Notes: generated by a model from the letters alone, not told the origin. A stretch of DNA of 64,000 bases from Leptospira weilii (GCF_006874765.1 NZ_CP040840.1:2837501-2901500), one strand, 5' to 3'. Shown: positions 9,058 to 18,595, numbered from the stretch's first letter. Program-made: numbers and translations.

Positions 9058-10048
9058 TGTATACCTCTACCTTATAACCTTTCAAATTTTCCGGTTTTTT
9101 AAACCATTCGATGGTTTCCTCAAGACCTTTCCTAAATCCTTGCAAACCGTTATACGCAGGTTGCCAGTTCAATAAATCCTTCGCTTTTTGGTTAGAAGCC
9201 CAGAGACGTTCCACTTCGCTTTTCTCGGGACGAATCCGATTGCTATCGGAAACGATCTCAACTTCCTTCCCAATAATGTTTGCGATGAGTTTTACCGTAT
9301 CACCGACGGAAATTTCAAATCCGTTCCCGATATTGATCACCTCCCCAAAACCTTGTTTAGATTTTAAGGCGTTGATAAAACCGTTCACGGTATCCGTTAC
9401 AAAATTAAAATCACGGGTCGGGCTCGTAGAACCCAGTTGAACCTTCGTCTTTCCACTGAGTAACTGAGTAATAACCGTTGGAATGATCGCTCTCGCCGAC
9501 TGCCTGGGACCGTACGTATTGAACGGACGAACTGTAATCACGGGTGTTGAAAAAGAAGAATAAAACGAATAGGCCAATTGATCGGCACCGATTTTACTAG
9601 CGGAATACGGAGACTGTCCCTTCAAAGGATGCTCTTCTGTAATGGGAACAAACTGAGCCGTGCCGTAAACTTCGCTCGTGGAAGTATGAATGACTTTGCT
9701 TAAATTCAGATCCCTTGCGGCTTGCAGAACATTCAATGTTCCTTTAATATTCGTATCGATATACGTGTCCGGAGAATGATAGGAATAAGGGATACCGATG
9801 AGAGCCGCCAAATGTAAAACGGCGTCGGTTCCTTTCATCGCAGTTCTGACTCCGTTTGGATCCCGAACGTCGCCCGTAAAAACTTCAAATTTACCCCTAA
9901 CGTCGTCGGAACAATAATCCAACCAACCCCAAGTGTTAAAAGAATTATAATAAACGAATGCTTTTACTTCGAACCCCGATCTAACCAAAGCTTCGGTTAG
10001 ATGCGAGCCTATAAAACCGTCTGCACCGGTAACTAAAATTTTTTTCAA
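9050..10048 (-). CDS. legB: LegB-like nucleotide-sugar 4,6-dehydratase
   Basis: A 332-aa extended SDR with GADGFIGSHLTEAL (GxxGxxG at residues 8-14), the distinctive YNSFNTWGWLDY segment near residue 35 that marks LegB-type dehydratases, STSEVYGTA, and the catalytic Y148/K152 in PYSASK. LegB removes water from GDP-GlcNAc (or a related nucleotide HexNAc) to give the 4-keto-6-deoxy sugar. No LegC aminotransferase lies next to it. Instead it is coupled to a nucleotidyltransferase and an SDR, so a 6-deoxy-HexNAc other than legionaminic acid is a reasonable inference. A possible ribosome site (GGAAGAACC) precedes the ATG. Confidence 0.85.
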   Translation of the reverse strand: MKKILVTGADGFIGSHLTEALVRSGFEVKAFVYYNSFNTWGWLDYCSDDVRGKFEVFTGDVRDPNGVRTAMKGTDAVLHLAALIGIPYSYHSPDTYIDTNIKGTLNVLQAARDLNLSKVIHTSTSEVYGTAQFVPITEEHPLKGQSPYSASKIGADQLAYSFYSSFSTPVITVRPFNTYGPRQSARAIIPTVITQLLSGKTKVQLGSTSPTRDFNFVTDTVNGFINALKSKQGFGEVINIGNGFEISVGDTVKLIANIIGKEVEIVSDSNRIRPEKSEVERLWASNQKAKDLLNWQPAYNGLQGFRKGLEETIEWFKKPENLKGYKVEVYNV

Positions 10049-10107
10049 AGGAAGAACCTCTTCATTTTATTCGTAAATGAATGTAAGTTTGGATTTAGAA
10101 AAACGGA

Positions 10108-11190
10108 TCACAAACCGATCACATTCTTAAGGTTGGAAGTATAAGTAGCGACTCTGTATTTTTCAACGGCCAATCGATTGTTATACAAAGCGATTTTTAA
10201 AAGACTATTTTGCTTTACGAGCAAATCCGAAAGAATTTTCATAATCGACTCGGATGAATTTTCCCGAATTTGAAATCCGTTTACTTGATCCGTAAAAATA
10301 TCCAAAATTCCACTCTGGCCGGTTGTAATCACCACACAACCCGCAGCATACGCTTCTAAAATGGAAATCGGCTGACCTTCAAAGAACATGGTGGGAAGAC
10401 AAAAAATATGGGCTTTTTCGAATAATTCCTTTTTCTTAGTATCATCAATCAAACCGTGATACCGAATGTTTTTTTTTCCTTTAATTTTTTCTTCAAAAAT
10501 CGATCTTTCTTCTTCGGTATTAAATCTCCCAGCAAACTCAAGCACGTATTTTTTTTGAAGATCGGCTTTCAACGCCAGAAAACCTTCGAGCAATATCAAA
10601 TATCCTTTTAACGGAATCATATTACTGATAAATAATAATCGAATGAAACTCAGTTGATCGAATTTCCGTCGAATCGTTTTTTCTGAAAGAAATAAATAAT
10701 CCTGAGCGAAATTAGGGATGATTGAAATTTTTTTCTGATCCACATAGTCTCGGAAAATTTCCAAATGGGAATCCCCGGAAAGAATCACTCCCCCCACTCT
10801 TTTGATAAAAAATCGATTGAGTATAAATACCCAAGGATATTTATCAAACAAAAGTCTTTTTAAACTCCCACCGTGAAGATGAATATACATCTTCGGAAGC
10901 AGATTAAAACAGATCATATAAATCAAAACATCCTTTAAGTTTCCCGCAAGAGATTCAGAAATTGTAAAGTATACGGCGTCCGTTTTTGACTTTTTAAAAA
11001 AGGTTCGAACTAAAACCTTTAAAATTTCAACAACCCTTTGTATGGAATCCATTCCTTCCTTCAGACTTTGTTTCCTAAGATTGATCACTTCGACGTTATG
11101 TTCGGAAATAATACTGTCGTAAAATTCCTTACTGACCAAGGAATGACCGTTGATCGGAGGCGGTAAAGGAGCAATATATAAAACTTTCAT
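10108..11190 (-). CDS. GT4-family glycosyltransferase
   Basis: A 360-aa GT-B glycosyltransferase. The N-terminus reads YIAPLPPPINGHSLVSKEFY (glycine-containing acceptor loop), and the donor domain has LLFISNMIPLKGY and the EGQPISILEAYAAG segment with the conserved Glu pair of GT4 enzymes. No signal peptide or membrane segment is seen, so it should act at the cytoplasmic face on a lipid-linked O-unit. It follows the HisF-like gene by 15 nt. Which sugar it transfers is unknown; the neighbouring acetamidino-forming set makes an amidino sugar a candidate donor. Confidence 0.88.
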   Translation of the reverse strand: MKVLYIAPLPPPINGHSLVSKEFYDSIISEHNVEVINLRKQSLKEGMDSIQRVVEILKVLVRTFFKKSKTDAVYFTISESLAGNLKDVLIYMICFNLLPKMYIHLHGGSLKRLLFDKYPWVFILNRFFIKRVGGVILSGDSHLEIFRDYVDQKKISIIPNFAQDYLFLSEKTIRRKFDQLSFIRLLFISNMIPLKGYLILLEGFLALKADLQKKYVLEFAGRFNTEEERSIFEEKIKGKKNIRYHGLIDDTKKKELFEKAHIFCLPTMFFEGQPISILEAYAAGCVVITTGQSGILDIFTDQVNGFQIRENSSESIMKILSDLLVKQNSLLKIALYNNRLAVEKYRVATYTSNLKNVIGL

Positions 11191-11205
11191 AGTAAATTCG
11201 CTTTT

Positions 11206-11970
11206 TTAAGAGAACAATGTTTCTTTATCCGTGCCGTTCGGATAGTTGATTAAAACCGCTTTATGCACTCCTTTATAAATAAAAAGACTGCCCGCGGCAA
11301 CGCCGATAATTCCAAGTTCCTGAATTAGATTTTTGATATGATCCAGCGATCCCGCTCCGCCTAAGACAGTAATCGGAATCTTACAGATACTTTGAATCTT
11401 TTTGACGATCTCGATCTCATAACCGGTCATAGTTCCGTCGCGATCGATGGAATTGAGTATGATTTCACCCGCACCCAATTCGATAACTTCTTTCACCAAA
11501 TCCTCGAGATGTTTTCCGGTTTTTTTAGTTCCGTTATGAATCATCACTTCGTATTTTCTCGATAACGTCACTTTTTTAAAGTCGATTGCTACGACCACAC
11601 TCTGACTTCCCAAGTAAGAGGCCATAGTGGAGATCATTTTCGGATTTTCGATTGCGAGTGAACTTACGATGATTTTTTCCACACCAAAACCTAAAATTCG
11701 ATTCGCCTGGTCCAAATCCTTAATTCCACCGCCGTAACACAAAGGCATTCTACATTCATTCGCCAAACGTTCTACCAGGCGATAATTCGGTTCCTTTCCT
11801 TCTTTGCTGGCGGAAATATCCAAAACCGCAAGTTCATCGGCTTCTTTTTCATTAAAAATTCTTACTGCGTTTAATGGATCACCGATATATCTTTCGTCTC
11901 CGAATTGGATCGTTTTGACCAATCCGTTCTCTTGTAGCAACAATACGGGTATGATTCTGGGTCTTAACAT
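11206..11970 (-). CDS. hisF: HisF-like cyclase paralogue for amidino-sugar formation (HisF2/WbuZ type)
   Basis: A 254-aa HisF-family (beta-alpha)8 barrel. The second catalytic Asp is kept (VAID, D130), but the first Asp of genuine HisF (position 11 of the Thermotoga enzyme) is Leu here, in IPVLLLQENG. This pattern is typical of O-antigen HisF paralogues, which work with HisH and a WbpG/PseA-type enzyme to convert an N-acetyl group to an acetamidino group. The barrel most likely channels ammonia rather than making imidazole glycerol phosphate. The gene is four bases from hisH, and the order is wbpG-hisH-hisF. Confidence in the family is high; the exact sugar substrate is unknown. Confidence 0.92.
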   Translation of the reverse strand: MLRPRIIPVLLLQENGLVKTIQFGDERYIGDPLNAVRIFNEKEADELAVLDISASKEGKEPNYRLVERLANECRMPLCYGGGIKDLDQANRILGFGVEKIIVSSLAIENPKMISTMASYLGSQSVVVAIDFKKVTLSRKYEVMIHNGTKKTGKHLEDLVKEVIELGAGEIILNSIDRDGTMTGYEIEIVKKIQSICKIPITVLGGAGSLDHIKNLIQELGIIGVAAGSLFIYKGVHKAVLINYPNGTDKETLFS

Positions 11971-11973
11971 AGA

Positions 11974-12588
11974 TTATAAATTTGCAAAATTACGGATCAA
12001 AGCGACTCCGTTATGATGACTTTTCTCGGGATGAAACTGAGTTCCGTAGATATTTTCGCGATTCACCGCACACGCAAAATCCCCTCCATAGTCCGCCATC
12101 GCGATCACATCTTTCTTGTCCTCGCATTCCATATAATACGAATGTAAGAAATAGAAACGAGAATTCTTCTCCAAATTTTTCAGTAACGTATTTTCTCTCG
12201 TAGGGCTAACTTCGTTCCAACCTATTTGAGGAATGGTAAGAAAAGAATCGGATCGATCAAAGTTGAATTTTTTCACTCTTCCTCGAATCCACCCTAACCC
12301 CGATTTACTACCTTCTTCGCTGGATGAGGCTAAAATTTGCATTCCCACACAAACGCCCAGAACGGGAACTTTTTTGTTGATTATTAAATCGGAAAGTACA
12401 TCCTGAATACCCGATTCGATCAACTTATCCATCACGCTATCAAACGAACCTACACCCGGCATAATGATTTTTGTGCAACTCTTGAGCTCCTGTTCGGTTT
12501 TAACGATTTGATGATGAAAATTCAGGCCTTTGAGAACGTTCGCAAAGGCCTTTAAATTCCCGACTCCATAATCTAAAATTCCAATCAC
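11974..12588 (-). CDS. hisH: HisH-like glutamine amidotransferase subunit (O-antigen paralogue)
   Basis: A 204-aa class I glutaminase. It has the nucleophile C80 in LGVCVGMQ and the H186/E188 pair in FHPEKSHHNG, the full catalytic triad. It frees ammonia from glutamine for the partner HisF-like barrel and the WbpG-like ligase. It overlaps wbpG by 4 nt (ATGA), and hisF begins 3 nt after it ends. The trio matches the wbpG-hisH2-hisF2 set of Pseudomonas aeruginosa O-antigen loci. It is placed in the O-antigen cluster rather than with his genes, and none of the other his operon members are present. Confidence 0.93.
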   Translation of the reverse strand: MIGILDYGVGNLKAFANVLKGLNFHHQIVKTEQELKSCTKIIMPGVGSFDSVMDKLIESGIQDVLSDLIINKKVPVLGVCVGMQILASSSEEGSKSGLGWIRGRVKKFNFDRSDSFLTIPQIGWNEVSPTRENTLLKNLEKNSRFYFLHSYYMECEDKKDVIAMADYGGDFACAVNRENIYGTQFHPEKSHHNGVALIRNFANL

Positions 12589-13727
12589 TGAATGACCCTT
12601 TTTTCAATCCCAAGCATTCTAAAAATTTTAGTTCCAAGACTAATCAAACCGCTTGTGGATTTATAGTCTCTATAGGATTTATTTTCCAACTTTTCCAATC
12701 TCTCTAATTCCTCTCTTGTGATATCCAATTTGGAAGCGATATAGTCGAAGTCCTTCGAGATAGAAAGTTGATCATACGGCTTTTGACCGATTTCTTTCAA
12801 AGCGTCTTCCCGCGTTTTTTGATTGGTCAAAATCAGACTTGAATAATGGGCTTTTCTTTTATCGTATCCGAACTTATTCGGCAGCCAGTATCCTTCATAA
12901 AATTTCGTGAATCTGGATTCGTAGTGTTTATGGCTGTATCTCTGCCAACCAAATTTGGTTTCAAGTTCTCGAATGGCTTCTTCTTTGGTATAGGGAATGT
13001 AATTCAACGGCTGAACAACTTTCAATCTTTTGAATATTCCATAATATACTTTATATTTGAATATTCCCGTTAGAGGAAAAGTTTTTAATTTTCTTTTTCC
13101 GAATTTCCGATGAATATCCTTCAACTGTTTTAAATCCGACGCATGATAGTGCCATTCCAAGGGTTCTCGTATACATTCGGTCGAATAATTTCCGCCGTTT
13201 AAAATATAATGAAATCCGTGTTTTGCACAATAGTTATAAAGTGAGGCGAAAAAAACGTGGTCTTGAGGAGTGTCCAAATGAGGAACTCCCGCTTTAAAAA
13301 AGGACAACTGTAGATCCTTCATCTCTTCCCAATTTATCACTTCCGTTATCAAATCTAACTTCAATCCGTCGACTATCTTCTCGATATTATTGACCGCCTC
13401 CTGGGAGTTCCAACCTGCGTCCACATGAAATAAAAGAGGCCTTAAACCGAATTTCTCCTTTGCTAAGTAGGCCAGATAAGAACTGTCCACACCTCCGCTG
13501 ATTCCAAGAATACAATCGTAATCCTTTCCTTTTCCCGCATGTTTCATCTTCCGTATCATTTCCTGAAGTAAGGAAGGAGTGTTCAGTTTTTTTTCCCATT
13601 CCGGTTTAATATTTTGAAAATAGTTCAAACAATGATTACAAACACCCTTTTCGTTGAATGTTATATTTGGATCGGTAGTGTCCATTACGCAGCTAGTACA
13701 CACTCGAATCTCTTTTGAATTTTGCAT
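12585..13727 (-). CDS. wbpG: N-acetyl sugar amidotransferase (WbpG/PseA-type)
   Basis: A 380-aa protein of the N-acetyl-sugar amidotransferase family, which makes acetamidino sugars. Two Cys pairs at the N-terminus (C10/C13, C30/C33; a probable zinc site) are followed by the ATP-pyrophosphatase loop SGGVDSS (77-83). NGGNYSTECIREP further on is also typical of the family. ATP activates the acetamido oxygen, and ammonia from HisH/HisF replaces it. It is full length and translationally coupled to hisH. The substrate could be the L-FucNAc made nearby or another HexNAc or nonulosonate; sequence does not decide. Confidence 0.92.
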   Translation of the reverse strand: MQNSKEIRVCTSCVMDTTDPNITFNEKGVCNHCLNYFQNIKPEWEKKLNTPSLLQEMIRKMKHAGKGKDYDCILGISGGVDSSYLAYLAKEKFGLRPLLFHVDAGWNSQEAVNNIEKIVDGLKLDLITEVINWEEMKDLQLSFFKAGVPHLDTPQDHVFFASLYNYCAKHGFHYILNGGNYSTECIREPLEWHYHASDLKQLKDIHRKFGKRKLKTFPLTGIFKYKVYYGIFKRLKVVQPLNYIPYTKEEAIRELETKFGWQRYSHKHYESRFTKFYEGYWLPNKFGYDKRKAHYSSLILTNQKTREDALKEIGQKPYDQLSISKDFDYIASKLDITREELERLEKLENKSYRDYKSTSGLISLGTKIFRMLGIEKRVIQ

Positions 13728-13773
13728 TTTACCTCTTAATGATTGATGATTTAAAATTCGAACAAGAAAGCGT

Positions 13774-14679
13774 TTATTGAAATCGAAAAAAACCTAATAA
13801 ATTCTTGAGTCGAAATAAGATTATGTATTTCCATTTGATTCGAAACGGCGCCTCTTGCAGAAACGCAATTTCATTCTTTGCGTCCTGCAAATTACCTAAA
13901 GATAGATGAACCAAGAATCTAGTTTTATAAAACCACCACGGGGTTTTACCACGATTCGAAACGTATCTATCAAAATCCGATTGATATTTTTTCTGCAAAG
14001 TGCGTAGTATATTCAAAGACCGTGTTGGATTTGTCAAATTACCACCTCCAGTCCAATAGTATCCAAGGGTTTTCGGGATCTGATAAAACTTATCTGTGAT
14101 TTTCGAAACTCTGATCCAATAATCATAGTCTTCACCTGCGATTAATTCCGGATTCTCATCCAAACTTCCGACTTGGTCTACAACGGATTTACGTACAACC
14201 ACACTGGAATTATTAATTCCATTTCCATTTACAATTAGGTCCTGTAAAATAGGCGTTTTCAGCATTCTTGTTTTTTCTTTTTTCCAATATAGAAATTGTG
14301 AAGTTGAATTTATTTTATATAAATCGTGATAGACTAAATCGATATTTTTAGATTCCAAAATGGAAACGGACACTTCCAACTTTTTCGGAGTCCACCAGTC
14401 ATCTGAATCCAATAAAGCAATGTATTTGCCTTTTGCTTTCTGGATTCCAAAATTTCTTGGCCTGGACGGCCCCCCAAAATTCTCCAAATGATAATAATTG
14501 ATTTTAAGAGAAAACTGAAATTCCTTTATAACGACCTCGGAATCATCCGTCGATCCATCATCGCAAACGATCACTTCAAAATTCCGATATGTTTGAGAAA
14601 CCAAGCTAAAAAGACATCGCCTTAAATCATTTGCCCTATTGTAAGTTGGAATCACGATGCTTACTATGATATCTTTCAT
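13774..14679 (-). CDS. GT2-family glycosyltransferase
   Basis: A 301-aa GT-A fold enzyme. It shows IVIPTYNRANDLRRCLFSL at the N-terminus, CDDGSTDDS, ALLDSDDWWTPKKLE (the DXD-like metal site), and EDYDYWIRVSK with the likely catalytic base. It is cytoplasmic, with no membrane segments. It lies between the LIC13510-type gene and the WbpG gene, so it should add one sugar of the O-unit. The last 60 residues are variable, as usual in GT2 enzymes. Donor and linkage unknown. Confidence 0.9.
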   Translation of the reverse strand: MKDIIVSIVIPTYNRANDLRRCLFSLVSQTYRNFEVIVCDDGSTDDSEVVIKEFQFSLKINYYHLENFGGPSRPRNFGIQKAKGKYIALLDSDDWWTPKKLEVSVSILESKNIDLVYHDLYKINSTSQFLYWKKEKTRMLKTPILQDLIVNGNGINNSSVVVRKSVVDQVGSLDENPELIAGEDYDYWIRVSKITDKFYQIPKTLGYYWTGGGNLTNPTRSLNILRTLQKKYQSDFDRYVSNRGKTPWWFYKTRFLVHLSLGNLQDAKNEIAFLQEAPFRIKWKYIILFRLKNLLGFFRFQ

Positions 14680-14716
14680 AATCTGATTTTGGTCATATAA
14701 TTAAAAATTTTCCAAC

Positions 14717-16609
14717 TCAATCAATTGCCAAAAGTTTTTTCCATTTGGGCAAATTCGGATCTATACAAAATAAAGAGTTTTCTTTTCCTACTAATACTTC
14801 GAAGTCACTCTCTAACGCGTTTGATAACTCATTTGCGGTCGAGACAAAAACAACGTCATTCACGCCAAGAAGAGGACTCATATTCAGGGAAGTTCCATCT
14901 AACACGGAAATTACGGGAACTCCAGAACAATAAACGTCAATCGCTGCAGAAGTGATATTGCTTGTATAAGCAATATCCACTTCCTCCAATAAATCCGTAA
15001 TTGGTTCATGACGAACTTTCAGTCGCAAAGAAGGGAATTCACGTTCTTGGACCGGGCAAGCAGGATGAGATTTTAGAATAAATGTATAATCACGACCCAA
15101 AAATGGAATTGCATCGACTAACATCTGCATTTGTAATCTTGTAACCGACTCTACATAATCCGTCAAAATGAGAACTTTTACTTTAGAAGAATGAATTCTG
15201 AGTAATTTTTTTTTTGTAATTATTTCAGAATTGATTTTTAAATAACGCAACGCTTCTACCTCGACCATTTGGCCTTCCGGATATTTTCCCTCTCTATAGG
15301 CGTTCCAGGAAGCGTTTCCGTTGATTGCGACCACATCTGGCATCGGTAAAGAATTTTCACTTTTTTGAATGTAATTTCTATAATCGGAAAAATATCGTAG
15401 ATCCCAAAATCGGACGGTTGAGTGAGGTACCCCGGTTAAAGGACCTATATTCTTAGATTTCCAAGTATAAATGAGCGCTCTTTCCCAAGCTTGATTTTCC
15501 TGGAGATATATTCCTTTTTTGGGACCGGAAATTTTTTCGAAATTTTTCTGGATGAGATTGAACAAAAATAAATTTTGAATCGACATTGATCCACCCAAGG
15601 AATCTAAAAAGTCTCTTTTTAGTATCGGCCAAAGATCGAAAAATAAAATTTCAGTTTTACAAAATAACCTAAAATCCCGGATGAACAATCGAATCCATTG
15701 GATTTTTAAGTAATCCTTAACGGTTTTTAACAATACAACAAGATCAATTCGTCCTTCCAAAAATCCATGGATTTCAGTTTCGTTTTGATTTAAATCACTT
15801 AATATATCAACACCTTCTTTGGAATTCGGAACTATACTATGAGGAATGAATATGTGCGACCAAAACGTTTTAACCTTCGCTTTTCGCAAAGTGTCGACTA
15901 AATCCGTCCAATAATTCGATCCGAACGACTTAACATTTTTCGAATTCGATCGCAAATGGAAGAAATAATCGAAAACGATCAGATCCGAATCTTGTACTTT
16001 TTTCTCGGGAATATTTTGTTTTCGTAATCCCCAAACCAAACTCAAATAACGCAGAAAAGCGACACTTGCTTTCAAAAAATAAGGCAGATGATTGTAGATC
16101 CTTCTGAGATTGAAAATTTCTCTGATCCCAAGACTCTTTTTCGGCAAAAAAAAGAATGGAACCTTCATTTCCTTACAAAACTTGCGAATCACATTTTGCA
16201 AATTACGATCCGAAGAATGAAGAAAGATCTCTGAAATATCCTTTTGATCTAGAATCTCCTCAAGAGCCAATAATTTAATCACACTGATCATAAAAGTGGA
16301 CTTGCCATAATTGCTTTCCACAATCAACGTCATCCACCAATAACTAAAACCAGGTCGAATTTGTAACCAATCTACAATTCTTTTGTTCCTGAGACGTATT
16401 TCTCCTAATTGAAAAAGAATAGAATTGTATCGCTCTCTCAAGCGAATTCGATTTTGATCGATATATTTTGGAATCGAAAATCGAGCTTTAGAAGGATCTT
16501 CTGAATAATCCCTCCAAAGATAGATTCGACCAGAAAAATCGGGCAAATTTCGATCCACTGAATGATCCCAAATTAAGATAGAATTTTGATGAGGACTCTG
16601 GTTAAACAA
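14717..16609 (-). CDS. Surface carbohydrate biosynthesis protein, LIC13510-like
   Basis: A 630-aa soluble protein that looks like the Leptospira O-antigen family typified by LIC13510 (recognised from memory; a profile search would settle it). Visible parts are an N-terminal half with little resemblance to known folds, then, from about residue 370, a GT-B-like half with GVPHSTVRFWDLRYF, LILTDYVESVTRLQMQMLV, FILKSHPACPVQ (compare KxHP motifs in CDP-glycerol and KpsS-type transferases) and YTSNITSAAIDVYCSGVPV near the C-terminus. This pattern suggests a glycosyl- or alditol-phosphate-type transferase. It overlaps the 2-hydroxyacid dehydrogenase gene by 8 nt. Confidence 0.7.
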   Translation of the reverse strand: MFNQSPHQNSILIWDHSVDRNLPDFSGRIYLWRDYSEDPSKARFSIPKYIDQNRIRLRERYNSILFQLGEIRLRNKRIVDWLQIRPGFSYWWMTLIVESNYGKSTFMISVIKLLALEEILDQKDISEIFLHSSDRNLQNVIRKFCKEMKVPFFFLPKKSLGIREIFNLRRIYNHLPYFLKASVAFLRYLSLVWGLRKQNIPEKKVQDSDLIVFDYFFHLRSNSKNVKSFGSNYWTDLVDTLRKAKVKTFWSHIFIPHSIVPNSKEGVDILSDLNQNETEIHGFLEGRIDLVVLLKTVKDYLKIQWIRLFIRDFRLFCKTEILFFDLWPILKRDFLDSLGGSMSIQNLFLFNLIQKNFEKISGPKKGIYLQENQAWERALIYTWKSKNIGPLTGVPHSTVRFWDLRYFSDYRNYIQKSENSLPMPDVVAINGNASWNAYREGKYPEGQMVEVEALRYLKINSEIITKKKLLRIHSSKVKVLILTDYVESVTRLQMQMLVDAIPFLGRDYTFILKSHPACPVQEREFPSLRLKVRHEPITDLLEEVDIAYTSNITSAAIDVYCSGVPVISVLDGTSLNMSPLLGVNDVVFVSTANELSNALESDFEVLVGKENSLFCIDPNLPKWKKLLAID

Positions 16610-17600
16610 TCTGATTTTGATATTCTTCTTCGGGCACCGGATTGAGCAAACTCAGACCTTGAAAAAAACGAACTATCTCTTGCGCTGAGCCTTTTTCCAT
16701 TAAAAGCCGACAGTCATAGGAACAAGATCCCATATGTTCTGTAAGTATAATATTATCCAAGTCGATTAGATTTCCTTTATATGGTTCCTGTTCAAAAACG
16801 TCAATTGCAGCCCCTGCAATCCGATTAAACTTTAACGCGTTGTATAGATCACTTTCGTTGACAATCCCTCCCCTAGCAGTGTTGATCAAAAAAGTATCTT
16901 TAGAAAAAGTGTTGAATTCTTTTTCTCCGATTAGATTTCTAGTTTTATTCGTCAAAGGAACATGCAAAGAAACAATATCAGAAGTCGCATAGATCTCTTC
17001 TTTACTGACAAGTTTAAAATTAACGTTTTTACCTTTCAATACCTCTAAGATTTCTTTTGCTTTTGCTTTCAGATCATTGATCAAAATCATTTTAGGCTTG
17101 AATTCGGACAAGATACGAATTACGTTCAGTCCGACTCTACCAGCGCCAATAATTCCAATTGTAGATTCGCCCAATCGTTTTCCAGTGAATCTAGACCAAC
17201 CCCCAACTTTCAATTCCTGATGTGCCGAAAGAACTTTTCTTGTGAGGGAAACCATTAAGCCAATCGTTAATTCCACTACTGCCATAGTGACCGCATCTGG
17301 AGTGTAGGCGACTGCAATTCCTCGCTCCTTACATAGCTTTAATGGAACAGAATCCAAACCTATCCCAACTCGAGAAATAATCTTTAAATTTTCGTTCTTA
17401 TAAATCAGAGGAGTCAAGTCTTCTGTTCCTGCGATGATACCGTCCACGTCTTTTGCAAACTCAGAGACTTCAATAGAAGTCAACTTTCGTTTTAAAGGAT
17501 TGGTAAAAATTTCCCAACCAGTTTCATGGAGAATTTCCAAAGGTTCAGAATTATAAAAACCGAATGGGTATGTGGAAATAAATATTTTTTTTGATTTCAT
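16602..17600 (-). CDS. D-isomer-specific 2-hydroxyacid dehydrogenase (PGDH-like)
   Basis: A 332-aa NAD-dependent dehydrogenase. It has the Rossmann loop GIIGAGRVG, the substrate-binding Arg in NTARGGIVNE, the Glu of FEQEPY, and the catalytic His in EHMGSCSYD. All catalytic residues are kept, so it should be active on a 2-hydroxy or 2-keto acid. It lacks the C-terminal ACT domain of many biosynthetic phosphoglycerate dehydrogenases. In this context it may form a lactate-like or glycerate-like substituent precursor for the O-unit; that role is a guess. It overlaps the LIC13510-type gene by 8 nt, suggesting a shared task. Confidence 0.87.
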   Translation of the reverse strand: MKSKKIFISTYPFGFYNSEPLEILHETGWEIFTNPLKRKLTSIEVSEFAKDVDGIIAGTEDLTPLIYKNENLKIISRVGIGLDSVPLKLCKERGIAVAYTPDAVTMAVVELTIGLMVSLTRKVLSAHQELKVGGWSRFTGKRLGESTIGIIGAGRVGLNVIRILSEFKPKMILINDLKAKAKEILEVLKGKNVNFKLVSKEEIYATSDIVSLHVPLTNKTRNLIGEKEFNTFSKDTFLINTARGGIVNESDLYNALKFNRIAGAAIDVFEQEPYKGNLIDLDNIILTEHMGSCSYDCRLLMEKGSAQEIVRFFQGLSLLNPVPEEEYQNQIV

Positions 17601-17643
17601 AAGCGATCTAGGAAAATTAAAATTTAATAATGCTTAGGGTAAA

Positions 17644-18595
17644 TTATTTTTTAGCAAAAACCCAAATGTGTGAACTCAATTGGTATTTTTTAAGAAAAGA
17701 TTGAAATTCGGAAATTGCATCAGTTCCCCTTTCTTTTAATACGCGAATGAATTCGTTTTCATAACCGCTATTCAACACGATGTCCAAGTCCAACTCGCCA
17801 GGAGTAAGAATTTCTACTTCAGAAAATCCTGCATTCTTAAAAGCGATTTCAAACCCATGAACACTCATAAAATTAAGATGATGGGGAGGGAAAACGCTAT
17901 TCGACTTTTCCTGAAGAGTCAAAATATCAAAACCTTCATACCCTAATCCAGTTAGAAGACAATATCCATAAATTAAAAACTGAACTTATGAATCTTGAAG
18001 TGGAAAAAACGTGTTCAATCACTTCAGAGGAGATTACTAAATCAAACTTGTTAGACCATTCTGCAGAGTTCTCCGCAGTCGTGTTTAAAGTATCAATCTT
18101 TTTATTTCGAGAAATTTCCGCCATCTCTAAGGATGGTTCGATACCGAAAACCTCAGACCCGGTAAAAAACCGAAGTATTTCCTCTAAAAATATACCATAC
18201 CCGGAACCGACGTCACAAATCTTTGCGGGATGAAATTTCTTTTCTTTAAAGTATTTGAATATTCGTTCGGCTTTTGGTCGGAATAATTTTTCTCGCCTAG
18301 ACTCGGCAACGGTAGGAAAAAATACGTCCGACCAAAACTGAGACGATTCCGCAGCTCTATAAAACTCTTCTAAAATTTCCTCAGACGGCCTTGGATTACA
18401 AAATAAGCTCCCGCACTCATTACACAAAACATAATTATATTCATTTTTATAAATATGTTTTGTATAATTTTCTGAGTTGCATGCAGGACAGGGAATTTCC
18501 AAGAATTTAGCTTTATCTAATTTTTTGGAGTCTGATTCCACTAAATTCAAATACTTGAGTAATAAATCTTTGGGACGGATTTCATTTTCTTTCAT
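17644..18595 (-). pseudogene. Frameshifted class I SAM methyltransferase
   Basis: Two adjacent frames form one methyltransferase. The first (219 codons from 18595) has a four-Cys N-terminal zinc-type motif (CPACNSENY and CNECGSLFCNPRP), DVGSGYGIFLEEIL (SAM-binding motif I), GIEPSLEM, and SSEVIEHVF, then runs into a stop at 17936. The second (17644-17922) supplies the missing end (FPPHHLNFMSVHGF and onward). Reading across the break, the expected LKPGG turn is shortened, and YGYCLLTGLGYEGFD continues in the other frame. A small deletion near 17970 therefore best explains it. The gene is probably inactive unless frameshifting or a sequencing error is involved. Confidence 0.85.

Noticed and set aside
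9111..9440. Plus-strand frame of 109 codons
   Set aside because: Antisense to the well-conserved LegB-like gene; no start signal and no recognisable protein.
11206..12588. Histidine biosynthesis genes hisF and hisH
   Set aside because: No other his genes are present, HisF has lost its first catalytic Asp, and the partner gene is a WbpG-like amidotransferase.
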